From positions 1 through 64,000 of the forward strand of contig BMTG01000010.1 in the NCBI GenBank assembly GCA_014649555.1: a stretch of 64,000 bases of DNA. The letters run 5' to 3'. Positions 41,387 to 50,264 of this stretch are shown here, in pieces. Position 1 is the first letter of the stretch. Each line of letters begins with the position of its first letter. The translations under genes and the position numbers were made by a program. This DNA comes from Streptomyces globisporus. GTDB lineage: Bacteria > Actinomycetota > Actinomycetes > Streptomycetales > Streptomycetaceae. A model generated the notes under the pieces. It did no database searches and was not told where the DNA came from. It saw only the letters and a list, made by a program, of their open reading frames with translations.

Positions 41387-43872
41387 CGGTCGTTCACCTG
41401 CGCTCCCTGGGTGGTGAAGGTGAAGGCGTCCAGGTCGAAGAGGCTGCCCTGGCCTGTCGGGCCCGTGAAGACGAAGAACAACTCGGTCGATCCGGCAGGG
41501 GCGTTGTTCACGTCGGCCGTGACGTCCACGTAGTTCTCCCAGCCGCCGGTCGGGGTGACGGGCAGGGAGGAGAGCAACGTGCCGGTCGGGGAGCCGGCCC
41601 GTACCTCCAGGGTGCCGCCCGCGCCGCCCGAGGCGACCCGCGCCGTGATGGAGGTGGCGTCGGAGAGCACGTACGGCGTGAAGGAGACCCAGTCGCCGTT
41701 GTCCGTGTAGCCGACCGCCGCGCCGCCCTCCGCGGAGCCGTGCGGGGCGATCTCGATGCCGTTCTGGGCGGCGAAGTGCTCGCCCTGGCGGTGGCGGGGC
41801 TGGAGGATGGAGTCGCTGTGCGTGGTGAGTCCGCCCGCGTCGGTGTACTCGGCGTCGAAGACCCCGTAGATGTTGGCGGCGCTGTCGTGCTCGCCGTCGA
41901 CGGGGACGTCGATGGTGCCGGAGCAGCCGTTCTTCGAGGTGATCTGGTGGCGGTGGCTGTCGTGGCCGAGAAGGTAGGTGACCTTGACCTTGGAGCAGTC
42001 GACCGTGCCGTCCTCGGGGTCGCTGACGCTCACGGTGAAGGGGACGGAGTCGCCGAAGGAGAAGAGGCTGCCGTCGGCCGGGGTGGTCAGGGTGACCGTG
42101 GGCGCGGTGTTGCCCGCCGTCACGACCAGGCTCGCGGTGCCGGTGAGCCCTTCGGGGTCGGTGACGGTCAGGGTCGGGTTGTAGGTCCCGGCGGTGGTGT
42201 AGGTGTGGCTGGGGTTCGGGTCGGTGGAGGTGGCTCCGTCGCCGAAGTCCCAGGCGTAGGTGAGGTTTCCGCCCTCGGGGTCGGCGCTGCCGGCCGAGGA
42301 GAAGGAGACGGCGAGCGGGGTGGGCCCGGACGTCCTGTCGGCGGCGGCCTTGGCGACCGGGGACCGGTTGCTGCCCGCGAGGTACTCGACGCGGTACAGG
42401 GCCTGGTTGCCCGCGCCGGTGCCGTAGTCGAGGACGTAGAGCGCGCCGTCGGGTCCGAAGGCGGAGTCCATGACCTGGGTGCCGGTCCACGGGAAGGTGT
42501 CGATGGTCCCGGGTGATCCGTCGGCCTCGACCTCGACCGGCTTGATCCATTTGCGGCCGTACTCGGTGGCGAAGAAGCGGCCGTCGAGGGAGGCGGGGAA
42601 CTTCACGGCGGAGTCGAGGTCCGCGTCGAAGTTGTATACGGGTCCCGCCATCGGGGATTCGGAGCCGCCGCCGAACTCCGGCGGGGAGCCCGCGTCACCG
42701 GCGTACCGGATCCAGGCGGGCTGGGCGGGTGGCAGGGTGGCGAGGCCGGTGTTGCGGAAGGAGTTGTTGGCGGGGCCGGAGGCGCAGGCGTACTTCGCGC
42801 CGGACGGGCCGCCGGGGAAGGTGTACTCGCCGTACGTCTCCGTGGGCGTGTTGGTGCCCGTGCAGTAGGGCCAGCCGAAGTTTCCGGGCTGGATGACGCG
42901 GTTGAACTCGACCTGGCCGCTGGGGCCCCGGTTCGGGTCGGTGGTCCCGGCGTCGGGGCCGTAGTCGCCGATGTAGACGGCTCCGGTCTTCTTGTCGACG
43001 GACATCCGGAACGGGTTGCGGAAGCCCATCGCGTAGATCTCGGGCCGGATGTCGGCGGTGCCGGGCGCGAAGAGGTTGCCCGCCGGGACGGTGTACCCGC
43101 CGTCCGCCGTCGGCTTGATCCGCAGCAGCTTGCCGCGCAGGTCGTTGGTGTTGCCGGAGGAGCGCTGGGCGTCGAACTGCGGGTTGCGGTCGGCGCGTTC
43201 GTCGATCGGGGCGTAGCCGGCCGACTCGAAGGGGTTGGTGTCGTCCCCGGTGGTCAGATACAGATTCCCGGCGGCGTCGAAGTCGATGTCACCGCCGACG
43301 TGGCAGCACTGGCCCCGGTCGCTCTCGACTTCCAGGACGACCTTCTCGCTGCCGAGGTCGAGCGTGCCGTCGGCCTTGAGGACGAAGCGGGAGAGGCTGA
43401 GGTGCCCCTTCCATGCCTCGAAGTCGGCGGCCGAGCCGGTGGTGGGGGCGTCGCCGGGCGGAGTGTTCAGGAGCGGGGAGTAGTAGAGGTAGACGAAGCG
43501 GTTGGCCGTGAAGTCCGGGTCGACGGCGATGCCCTGGAGGCCCTCTTCGTCGTGGGTGTAGACGTCGAGCTTGCCCGCCGTCTTCGTCGACCCGGCGGCG
43601 TCGGTCAGCCGGACCGTGCCGTCGCGGGCGGTGTGCAGTACGGACCGGTCGGGCAGCACGGCGAGCGACATGGCCTCGCCCAGTTCGGCTGCTCCGAGGG
43701 CGAGTTGGACCTGCTGGTAGTCGGCGGCGGGGATGTCGGCCGCGATGCGCGGAGCTCGCGTCTCGGGATCGGCGGCAAGGGCCGGACCGGCAGTGGGAAC
43801 AGCGAGCGTGGCCGCGAGGAGTGCGGCGAGGGCGGTGGCGTATCTGGACCACCGCGGGGGTGCGGGTGGCAT
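41383..43872 (-). CDS. Secreted PQQ-dependent sugar dehydrogenase with PKD and CBM6-like modules
   Basis: 829 aa from ATG with GGAAGGAA upstream; an earlier in-frame Met is rejected because the signal peptide begins here. After the signal peptide, residues about 45-530 form a beta-propeller of the soluble aldose/glucose dehydrogenase type (LQGIAVDPDFTANRFVYLYYS, IYAMGFRNPFRM). A PKD domain follows (YAWDFGDGATS), then an Ig-like segment, then a C-terminal CBM6-like module very like the one in the next gene. It would oxidise sugars released from a bound polysaccharide. First gene of a two-gene operon with a LacI-type operator. Confidence 0.88.
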   Translation of the reverse strand: MPPAPPRWSRYATALAALLAATLAVPTAGPALAADPETRAPRIAADIPAADYQQVQLALGAAELGEAMSLAVLPDRSVLHTARDGTVRLTDAAGSTKTAGKLDVYTHDEEGLQGIAVDPDFTANRFVYLYYSPLLNTPPGDAPTTGSAADFEAWKGHLSLSRFVLKADGTLDLGSEKVVLEVESDRGQCCHVGGDIDFDAAGNLYLTTGDDTNPFESAGYAPIDERADRNPQFDAQRSSGNTNDLRGKLLRIKPTADGGYTVPAGNLFAPGTADIRPEIYAMGFRNPFRMSVDKKTGAVYIGDYGPDAGTTDPNRGPSGQVEFNRVIQPGNFGWPYCTGTNTPTETYGEYTFPGGPSGAKYACASGPANNSFRNTGLATLPPAQPAWIRYAGDAGSPPEFGGGSESPMAGPVYNFDADLDSAVKFPASLDGRFFATEYGRKWIKPVEVEADGSPGTIDTFPWTGTQVMDSAFGPDGALYVLDYGTGAGNQALYRVEYLAGSNRSPVAKAAADRTSGPTPLAVSFSSAGSADPEGGNLTYAWDFGDGATSTDPNPSHTYTTAGTYNPTLTVTDPEGLTGTASLVVTAGNTAPTVTLTTPADGSLFSFGDSVPFTVSVSDPEDGTVDCSKVKVTYLLGHDSHRHQITSKNGCSGTIDVPVDGEHDSAANIYGVFDAEYTDAGGLTTHSDSILQPRHRQGEHFAAQNGIEIAPHGSAEGGAAVGYTDNGDWVSFTPYVLSDATSITARVASGGAGGTLEVRAGSPTGTLLSSLPVTPTGGWENYVDVTADVNNAPAGSTELFFVFTGPTGQGSLFDLDAFTFTTQGAQVNDR

Positions 43873-43990
43873 GGCCGGGTGATTCCTTCCTGACGGTACG
43901 TGGGGTCTGTCAGGCAAGGCGCTGTCGCGCTTTGCGACGTGCTGGGGGGAGGCTCGGGCGCTCGGAAGCGGGCGGTTTTTTCCCTGGAGA

Positions 43991-43998
43991 GAGCGCTC
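43991..43998. promoter_or_regulatory. LacI-type operator
   Basis: GAGCGCTC is a perfect palindrome inside GGAGAGAGCGCTCCAA. Streptomyces LacI-family sugar repressors such as CebR use TGGGAGCGCTCCCA-like sites. It falls about 20-30 bp past the predicted leftward transcription start, a typical repressor position. Confidence 0.6.
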
Positions 43999-44026
43999 CA
44001 ACTCGCTTACTGGGCAAGCTTTTTGC

Positions 44027-44055
44027 ATGCTGGCAACGCAAAATTAATTTGTCAA
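44027..44055 (-). promoter_or_regulatory. Leftward promoter of the sugar-dehydrogenase operon
   Basis: Minus strand TTGACA (44055-44050), 17 bp, CAGCAT (44032-44027). The -35 is perfect and the spacer ideal; the -10 is weak, which suits a regulated promoter. Confidence 0.55.
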
Positions 44056-44200
44056 TGCTGTGTCGAAATTGCGGTTCGATGCTCCGTGCAGCCATGTGGC
44101 GGGCGGGGCGGTCCCTCCGAATGCCCGACCTGGGGTGACGCTGCCCTCATCGGCCTCCGGGTCCCGGCGAGGCCGCCGCCGACGCCCTAGGCTTCCCGGC

Positions 44201-45805
44201 GTGACCCTCCTTCCCGCGCTCCAGTCCCCCACCGGCCCGACGGCCTCCCGGGAGGCCGTCCGTTTCGGCGGCCTCTCCCTGACGTACGGCGAGCTGTCCG
44301 CCGCCTCCACCGCACTCGCCGCCCGGATCGCGGACGCGGGCCGGGTCGCCGTCTGGGCCACCCCGACGCCGGAGACGGTGATCGCGGTGGTGGCGGCCCT
44401 GCGGGCCGGGGTTCCGGCGGTGCCGCTCAACCCCCGCACGGGCGAGAACGAGTTGGCGCACATCCTGGGCGACAGCGAGCCCACGGCCGTGCTGGCGGGC
44501 CCGGACGACGAACTGCCCCCGGGGCTGGAGAAGCTGCGGCGGGTGACGGTGGACGCGCGGGGGGCGGCGGCTTCGGGAGCCTCGGCGGACTCCGAGGCGT
44601 ACGGGGCGGGCCCCGGCGTATCCGCCATGGGCGAGGCCGATGGGGCGGGCGAGGCGGGCCCGGGCGTGTACGGCATCGGCGAGGCCGATGGGGCGGGCGA
44701 GGCGCGTCCCGCCGCATACGACATCGGCGAGGCCGGCCCCGAGGACCCCGCCCTGATCGTCTACACCTCCGGCACCACCGGTCCACCCAAGGGGGCCGTC
44801 CTGCCCCGCCGGGCCGTGGCCGCGTCCCTGGACGCGCTGGAGGAAGCCTGGGGGTGGACCGGCGACGACGTCCTGGTCCACGCGCTGCCGCTGTTCCACG
44901 TCCACGGGCTGATCCTGGGCGTCCTCGGCCCGCTGCGGCGCGGCGGCTCCGTGCGCCATCTGGGGAAGTTCTCCCCCGAGGGCGTGGCCCGTGAGCTGGG
45001 GTCCGGGGGCACGATGCTCTTCGGCGTACCGACGATGTACCACCGGCTGGCGGAGGCGCTGGACGGGTCGGCCGGCACCGCCGAACGTGACGCGTTGGCA
45101 GGGGCGTTGAGCGGGACACGGCTGCTGGTCTCCGGCTCGGCGGCGCTGCCCGTGCACGACCACGAGCGCATCGCGGCGGCGACCGGGCGGCGGGTGATCG
45201 AGCGGTACGGCATGACGGAGACCCTGATGAACACGGGGATCCGGGCGGACGGCGTACCGCGCCCGGGCACGGTGGGGCCGCCGCTCGCCGGGGTGGAGCT
45301 GCGCCTCGCGGAGGACGACGGCACGGTGCTCGACGAGCCCGGGGCGATCGGCGAGATCCAGGTACGCGGCCCGAACCTGTTCACCGGCTATCTGAACCGG
45401 CCGGACGCCACGGCCGCCGCCCACACGGCGGACGGCTGGTTCCGTACGGGCGACGTGGGCACGGTGGACCCGGACGGGTACGTCACCATCGTCGGGCGCA
45501 AGGCCACCGACCTGATCAAGAGCGGGGGCTACAAGATCGGCGCGGGCGAGATCGAGAACGTGCTCCTCGCGCACCCCGGGGTCCGGGAAGTGGCGGTGAC
45601 CGGCGAGGAGGATCCCGACCTCGGCGAGCGGGTGGTGGCCTGGGTGGTCGCGACGGACCCGGACTCTCCACCCTCTGCCGAAGAGTTGGCGGACCGGGTG
45701 GCGGCCCAACTGGCCCCGCACAAGCGCCCGCGCACCGTGCGCTACCTGGACGCGCTGCCCCGCAACGACCTGGGCAAGATCATGAAGAGGTCGCTCCGTG
45801 CCTGA
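44201..45805 (+). CDS. matB: Malonyl-CoA synthetase MatB
   Basis: 534 aa from a GTG. ANL-superfamily motifs are all present: IVYTSGTTGPPKGAVL (P-loop), RYGMTET, GWFRTGD, and the C-terminal catalytic Lys in NDLGKIMKRSL. The sequence fits MatB, which makes malonyl- or methylmalonyl-CoA from the free diacid, CoA and ATP (SCO2444 in S. coelicolor, as I recall). An insert of about 60 residues before the P-loop contains a 16-residue repeat (GEADGAGEA...). It overlaps the carboxyltransferase gene by 8 bp. Confidence 0.85.
   Translation: MTLLPALQSPTGPTASREAVRFGGLSLTYGELSAASTALAARIADAGRVAVWATPTPETVIAVVAALRAGVPAVPLNPRTGENELAHILGDSEPTAVLAGPDDELPPGLEKLRRVTVDARGAAASGASADSEAYGAGPGVSAMGEADGAGEAGPGVYGIGEADGAGEARPAAYDIGEAGPEDPALIVYTSGTTGPPKGAVLPRRAVAASLDALEEAWGWTGDDVLVHALPLFHVHGLILGVLGPLRRGGSVRHLGKFSPEGVARELGSGGTMLFGVPTMYHRLAEALDGSAGTAERDALAGALSGTRLLVSGSAALPVHDHERIAAATGRRVIERYGMTETLMNTGIRADGVPRPGTVGPPLAGVELRLAEDDGTVLDEPGAIGEIQVRGPNLFTGYLNRPDATAAAHTADGWFRTGDVGTVDPDGYVTIVGRKATDLIKSGGYKIGAGEIENVLLAHPGVREVAVTGEEDPDLGERVVAWVVATDPDSPPSAEELADRVAAQLAPHKRPRTVRYLDALPRNDLGKIMKRSLRA
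44630..44740 (+). repeat. 48-bp tandem repeat inside matB
   Basis: Units begin at 44630 and 44678, with a partial third at about 44726, coding GEADGAGEA plus seven variable residues. It lies in a linker upstream of the ATP-binding loop and probably makes a flexible surface insert. Confidence 0.8.
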
Positions 45806-47330
45806 CGCCGGCCCCGACCGCGCGACAGCCCGTAAGGCGATCGCCCTGCTCACCGGCGCGGCGGGCTTCACCGAGCACCGCCCGCCGCCGAGCCCCCTGC
45901 CGCCGGACGGTCCGCTCGGCTGGGCGGGGTACGACGCGGCGCGGGAACGTGCCTCGGCCCGGACCGGCGAGGAAGAGTCCGTGCTGTACGGCACCGGGGT
46001 CGTCGGCGACCGCGCGTGCGTGCTGCTCTCCTTCGAATTCGGCTTCCTTGGCGGCTCGTTGGGCCGGCAGACGGGAGACCGGCTGGCGGCCGCGTACGAG
46101 TTGGCCCTGGCCCGCCGCCTCCCGCTGGTCGCGCTCGTCGCCACGGGCGGCAGCCGGATGCAGGAGGGCATGATCGCGCTCACCCAGCTTCAGCGGGTGG
46201 CCGCGGCCTCCGTCCGGCTGCGCGCGGCCGGGCTCCCGCAGATCGCCGTGGTCCGCGACCCGACGACCGGCGGCGGCTGGGCCACGGTGGGCGCGGGCGC
46301 GGATGTGGTGCTGGCGCTGCCGGGCGCACAGGTGGGCTTCGCCGGTTCCCGGGTGCGACCGCCGGACGCCGACCCGTACGCGTACAGCGCCGATGGCCAG
46401 TTCGAGGCGGGCCAGGTGGACGCGGTGGTCCCGGCCGACGAGCTGACCGCCGCGGTGACGCACTGGCTGCGCGCGCTGGGGCCGCACGAGGATCTGCCCG
46501 CCGCGCCGGTGCCCCGTGCGCTGTCGGTGGCCGGTGCGCCGGTACCGCGCGCGCTGTCGGCGGGCGGTACCGAGTCGGCGGCCGGTGCCGGTACGGGGGC
46601 GGGGGCCGGGACGGGGGCGGGAGCAGCTAAGGGATCGGGAGCAGGGACGGGATCGGGAGCAGGGACGGGGTCGGGAGCCGGTACGCCGTCGGCGGCCGAC
46701 AGCGGCCCGGCGGTCCCGCTCCCCGAGACCGGGCGGGAGGCGGTGGCGCGGGCCCGCGATCCGCGACGGCCGCGCGCGGAGGCCTATCTGGCCGACTACT
46801 TCGCCGTACGGCTCCCGCTCCACGGGGACCGCTCCGGCTCCACGGACCCCGGGCTGCTCTGCGGCTTCGGGCTGCGCGGGGACGGGCAGCCCGTGGCGTA
46901 CGTCGCCCAGTGCGGTACGCCGACCCGGCCGGCCGGATACCGCGCGGCGGCCCGGACGATCCGGCTGGCGGACCGGCTCGGCGTCCCCGTCCTGACCCTG
47001 GTCGACACCCCGGGCGCGGCCAACGACGCCGAGGCGGAGCGGGCGGGCGCGGGCGCGGCCATCGCGGACACCTTCGCGGCGGTCGCGGCGGCCCGGGTTC
47101 CGGTGACGACGCTGGTGATCGGCGAGGGCGGTTCGGGCGGGGCGCTGGCGCTCGCGGCACCGGACAACACCCATGTCACGGTGGACAGCTACTTCTCCGT
47201 CATCGCCCCGGAACTGGCCGCCGCCATCCTCAAGCGGCCGCCGTCGGAGACGGGCGCGACGGCCGACCAGCTGCGGCTGCGCCCGCAGGACCTCGTGGAC
47301 CTGGGCTTCGCCCGCTCGATCGTCGGATAG
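45798..47330 (+). CDS. Fused acyl-CoA carboxyltransferase (beta and alpha halves)
   Basis: 510 aa from a GTG inside the end of matB. The N-terminal half resembles the AccD-type carboxyltransferase (FLGGSLGRQTGDRL, LVATGGSRMQEGMIAL) but without the zinc ribbon of AccD. The C-terminal half is AccA-like (PVLTLVDTPGAANDAEAE, VIGEGGSGGALALAAPDN). They are joined by a Gly/Ala/Thr/Ser-rich repeat linker (46632-46685, 18-bp DNA units). It probably makes malonyl-CoA or a related acyl-CoA with a biotin subunit encoded elsewhere. Neighbouring MatB reaches the same product from malonate. Confidence 0.8.
   Translation: MPDAGPDRATARKAIALLTGAAGFTEHRPPPSPLPPDGPLGWAGYDAARERASARTGEEESVLYGTGVVGDRACVLLSFEFGFLGGSLGRQTGDRLAAAYELALARRLPLVALVATGGSRMQEGMIALTQLQRVAAASVRLRAAGLPQIAVVRDPTTGGGWATVGAGADVVLALPGAQVGFAGSRVRPPDADPYAYSADGQFEAGQVDAVVPADELTAAVTHWLRALGPHEDLPAAPVPRALSVAGAPVPRALSAGGTESAAGAGTGAGAGTGAGAAKGSGAGTGSGAGTGSGAGTPSAADSGPAVPLPETGREAVARARDPRRPRAEAYLADYFAVRLPLHGDRSGSTDPGLLCGFGLRGDGQPVAYVAQCGTPTRPAGYRAAARTIRLADRLGVPVLTLVDTPGAANDAEAERAGAGAAIADTFAAVAAARVPVTTLVIGEGGSGGALALAAPDNTHVTVDSYFSVIAPELAAAILKRPPSETGATADQLRLRPQDLVDLGFARSIVG
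46632..46685 (+). repeat. 18-bp repeats coding the carboxyltransferase linker
   Basis: GGATCGGGAGCAGGGACG occurs at 46632 and 46650 with a diverged third copy at 46668. It codes a GSGAGT linker between the beta and alpha halves. Confidence 0.85.
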
Positions 47331-47339
47331 ACCCGGCTC

Positions 47340-47365
47340 CGGCCCCGCTCATGGCTGCGGGGCCG
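47340..47365. terminator. Terminator between carboxyltransferase and TetR genes
   Basis: GGCCCCGC (47341-47348) pairs with GCGGGGCC (47357-47364), loop of 8. It overlaps the last codons of the tetR gene and serves the convergent junction. Confidence 0.5.
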
Positions 47366-47969
47366 CCTGTCGCACCAGGGCGTCCCAGAGGCCGACGGCC
47401 CGGTCCACCGTGGAGCGGAGCCGCTCCACGGGCACGCCGTCGCGCGCCTCGATCGAGAGCCCGTACAGGATGGTCGCGTAGAAGTCGGCGACGGAGCGGA
47501 CATCTGTTTCCGGTGCCAACTCGCCCTCGGTGATGGCGCGTTCCAGCCGGGCCTCCAGCTCGGCAACCGTTCCCCGGCGCTGGCCGGCCAGATGCTCGGC
47601 GACGCCTCTGTTCTGGTGGGCGCAGTTGGCGGCCGCGAGGACGATCATGCAGCCGCTGGGCGTGCCCGTGTCGGCGAAGATGTCGATGTTCCCGCGCAGC
47701 ATGGCTTCGACGGCGGCCCGGGCCGTCGGCTCCTCGCGCAGGGCGCGGGCGGTCGCCGAGCCCGTGGTGCTCCCGTAGAGCGCCACGGCCTCGCGGAACA
47801 ACTGCTCCTTCGAACCGAAGGTGTTGTACAGGCTGGCGGAGTTGATGTTCATGGCGCCGGTCAGATCGGTGAGCTTCGTGCCCTCGTAGCCGAGCTCCCA
47901 GAACACCTCCATCGCACCCCGCAGCGCCACCGTGCGGTCGAACGCGCGCGGTCGTCCTCTTTCAGCCAT
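47349..47969 (-). CDS. TetR-family repressor
   Basis: 206 aa. The N-terminal helix-turn-helix is typical (VFWELGYEGTKLTDLTGAMNINSASLYNTFGSKEQLF). The C-terminal domain resembles regulators of short-chain dehydrogenases. It diverges from an SDR gene with an almost perfect 24-bp palindrome between, so it probably represses both genes and is released by a small ligand. Confidence 0.92.
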   Translation of the reverse strand: MAERGRPRAFDRTVALRGAMEVFWELGYEGTKLTDLTGAMNINSASLYNTFGSKEQLFREAVALYGSTTGSATARALREEPTARAAVEAMLRGNIDIFADTGTPSGCMIVLAAANCAHQNRGVAEHLAGQRRGTVAELEARLERAITEGELAPETDVRSVADFYATILYGLSIEARDGVPVERLRSTVDRAVGLWDALVRQAAPQP

Positions 47970-48020
47970 ATCTGCCTTCTCGTCGGGGAGTTCGTGCCAC
48001 CCCAGTCTGCCCGGTGTGTA

Positions 48021-48044
48021 TTTTTAGATCGTTCGACCTAAAAA
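48021..48044. promoter_or_regulatory. TetR operator between tetR and SDR genes
   Basis: TTTTTAG-ATCGTTCGAC-CTAAAAA is a palindrome matching in 10 of 12 pairs. Being AT-rich at the ends, it also overlaps the probable -10 elements of both genes. Confidence 0.75.
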
Positions 48045-48073
48045 TAGCTCACCATGGTGGCGGAAGGAACAAG

Positions 48074-48814
48074 ATGTCTCAGCTCGCGGGCAGAGTGGCG
48101 TTGGTGACCGGGGGAAGTCGCGGCATAGGGGCCGCGACCGCTCTCCGGCTGGCGGAGGACGGCGCGGATGTGGCGCTGACCTATGTGAACGCGGCCGACA
48201 GGGCGGCGGACGTCGTGGCGGCGATCGAGGCCCTGGGCCGCAAGGCGGTGGCGGTCAAGGCCGACAGCGCGGACCCGGCGGCCGTCGTGGACTCCGTCGA
48301 GCGGGCCGCGGCCGCGCTCGGCCGGCTCGACATCCTGGTGAACAACGCCGGGATCTTCCCCTTCGGCCCGGTCGAGGACGCACCCCTGGCCGAGATCGAC
48401 CGCACGCTCGCGGTCAATGTGCGGGCCGTCTACCTCGCCACCCAGGCCGCCCTCCCCCACATGGAACACGGTGGACGGGTCATCAGCATCGGGAGCTGCT
48501 GGGGCGCCCGCGTCCCCGTGCCGAACGTGGCGCTGTACGCGATGAGCAAGTCGGCGCTGGTCGGCTTCACCAAGGGCCTGGCGCACGACGTCGCGCCCAA
48601 GGGGATCACCGCGAACATCGTGGACCCCGGCCCCACGGTGACCGACATGAATCCGGCGGGTACGGACGTGGCCGAGGCGGAGCGTCTGAGGACGGCGGCG
48701 AAGGTCATGGGGGCCGACGTGGACATCGCGAACGCGGTGGCCTACCTCGCGGGCCCGGACGCGCAGTGGATCACCGGCACCACGCTGGCGGTGGACGGCG
48801 GGTACACGGCCTGA
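48074..48814 (+). CDS. Short-chain dehydrogenase/reductase
   Basis: 246 aa from ATG with GGAAGGAA upstream. Rossmann motif TGGSRGIG, NNAG (ILVNNAGIF), catalytic Ser and Tyr-x-x-x-Lys (SIGSCWG, YAMSKSAL) are intact. The C-terminal ITGTTLAVDGGYTA is classical. The enzyme probably uses NADP(H) on an unknown alcohol or ketone and is controlled by the divergent TetR. Confidence 0.92.
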   Translation: MSQLAGRVALVTGGSRGIGAATALRLAEDGADVALTYVNAADRAADVVAAIEALGRKAVAVKADSADPAAVVDSVERAAAALGRLDILVNNAGIFPFGPVEDAPLAEIDRTLAVNVRAVYLATQAALPHMEHGGRVISIGSCWGARVPVPNVALYAMSKSALVGFTKGLAHDVAPKGITANIVDPGPTVTDMNPAGTDVAEAERLRTAAKVMGADVDIANAVAYLAGPDAQWITGTTLAVDGGYTA

Positions 48815-48835
48815 CGGCTCCCTCGTCCGCTACGG

Positions 48836-50101
48836 CTACGGCTGCGGGTCGCGGGCGTCGTAGCGGGCGAAGGCGCGCCACTTCAGCGCGAGCAGGGTCA
48901 CACCGGTGACGCACAGGATGCCGCCACCGGTGACGGCGACGGCGGGCGAGGCGAGGTCGGCCGCGGAGCCCGCCAAAAAGTCGCCGAGGCGGGGACCGCC
49001 CGCCACGACGACGATGAAGACGCCCTGGAGGCGGCCGCGCAGTTCGTCGGGCACGGCCGCCTGGAGCATCGTGTTGCGGAAGACCATGGAGACGGTGTCC
49101 GCGCAGCCGGCGAGGGCCAGGAACAGCAGCCCGAGCCAGAGGTTGCGGGTGAGTCCGAAGACGGCGATGGCGGTGCCCCAGGAGCCGACCGCCAGCAGGA
49201 TCGCGAGTCCGTGCCGCCGGATCCGGCCGAGCCAGCCGGAGAACACCCCGCCGAGCAGCGCGCCGAGGGCCGGGGCGGCGACCAGCAGCCCGGTGGTCCG
49301 CGCGTCACCCCCGTACCAGAGGACGGCGACGGCCGGGAACAGGGCGCGGGGGTGGGCGAGGACCATGGCGCACAGGTCGGTGAAGAAGGTCATCCGCAGG
49401 TTCGGCCGGGTCCCGAGGAACCGCAGCCCGTCCAGGACGGAGGCCCGCTTGCCCGCCTCGCCGCCCTTGCGGTCGGGCAGCATCGAGGGCATGCGCAACA
49501 TCGCGTACAGGGAGGCGGTGAAGCAGACGGCGTCCACGCTGTACGCGGCCCGGTAGCCCCACCAGCCGACGATCAGGCCGCCCAGCATCGGGCCGATGAG
49601 CGTGCCCGTCGTGCTGGTCATGGTCGTCAACGCGTTGGCCGCGGGCAGTTGTTCGGCCGGCAGCAGCCGGGCGATCATCGAGGAGCGGGCCGGGGCGTTG
49701 AGGGCGAAGCAGACGGCCTGGAGGGCCACGATCGCGTACAGCAGCCCGACGTGCTCGATGCCGACGACGGTCGCCGCCACCAGGACGAGGGAGAGCCCGA
49801 ACGACCCGGCGGCGCTGAACAGACCGAGCTTGCGCCGGTCGACGGTGTCGGCGACGGCCCCGCCGTAGAGCCCGAAGACGACGAGCGGCACCAGCGAGCA
49901 GAACCCGATGAGCCCGACGGAGAACGCGGACCCGGTGATGTCGTAGACCTGGAGCGAGACCGCCAGCGCCGTCATGCCCTGGCCGATCCAGGAAACGGTG
50001 TTCCCGAACCAGAGCCGCCGGTAGTCGGGCGAGGTCCGCAGGGGCGTGAGGTCGGCGAGTATATGGGTGCGTCGCGCACGCGGTTCGGCTGATTCGGTCA
50101 C
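48836..50101 (-). CDS. MFS exporter of the EntS-like (MFS_3) group
   Basis: 421 aa from a GTG reading VTESAEPRARR; a TTG start 24 codons earlier is possible. About 12 transmembrane helices. The opening LTPLRTSPDYRRLWFGNTVS and AVADTVDRRKLG match the MFS_3 group that exports siderophores or drugs. It is convergent with the SDR gene and diverges from a lipoprotein gene. The substrate is unknown. Confidence 0.85.
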   Translation of the reverse strand: MTESAEPRARRTHILADLTPLRTSPDYRRLWFGNTVSWIGQGMTALAVSLQVYDITGSAFSVGLIGFCSLVPLVVFGLYGGAVADTVDRRKLGLFSAAGSFGLSLVLVAATVVGIEHVGLLYAIVALQAVCFALNAPARSSMIARLLPAEQLPAANALTTMTSTTGTLIGPMLGGLIVGWWGYRAAYSVDAVCFTASLYAMLRMPSMLPDRKGGEAGKRASVLDGLRFLGTRPNLRMTFFTDLCAMVLAHPRALFPAVAVLWYGGDARTTGLLVAAPALGALLGGVFSGWLGRIRRHGLAILLAVGSWGTAIAVFGLTRNLWLGLLFLALAGCADTVSMVFRNTMLQAAVPDELRGRLQGVFIVVVAGGPRLGDFLAGSAADLASPAVAVTGGGILCVTGVTLLALKWRAFARYDARDPQP

Positions 50102-50264
50102 AGGGGATGGTAGCCAGGGGCCCTGATCCGACGGCTCCGGGGGCCGGGGCAGCACCTCGACCGGCAGGGACAACCGAACAAGTTGTCGACTTGGCCGGAA
50201 GCAGAGGCACCCACCGGGATACGGTCGGAGCCGTCCTTGTCATCGTCCCGAGAGGCTGCTCGCG

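Larger units (their letters stand above)
43873..44200. other. Divergent control region of the sugar-dehydrogenase operon and matB
   Basis: These 328 bp hold no gene. They carry an AT-rich leftward promoter (44027-44055), a GAGCGCTC operator (43991-43998) and inverted TTGC/GCAA elements near 44023-44040. I see no clear rightward promoter for matB. Confidence 0.6.
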
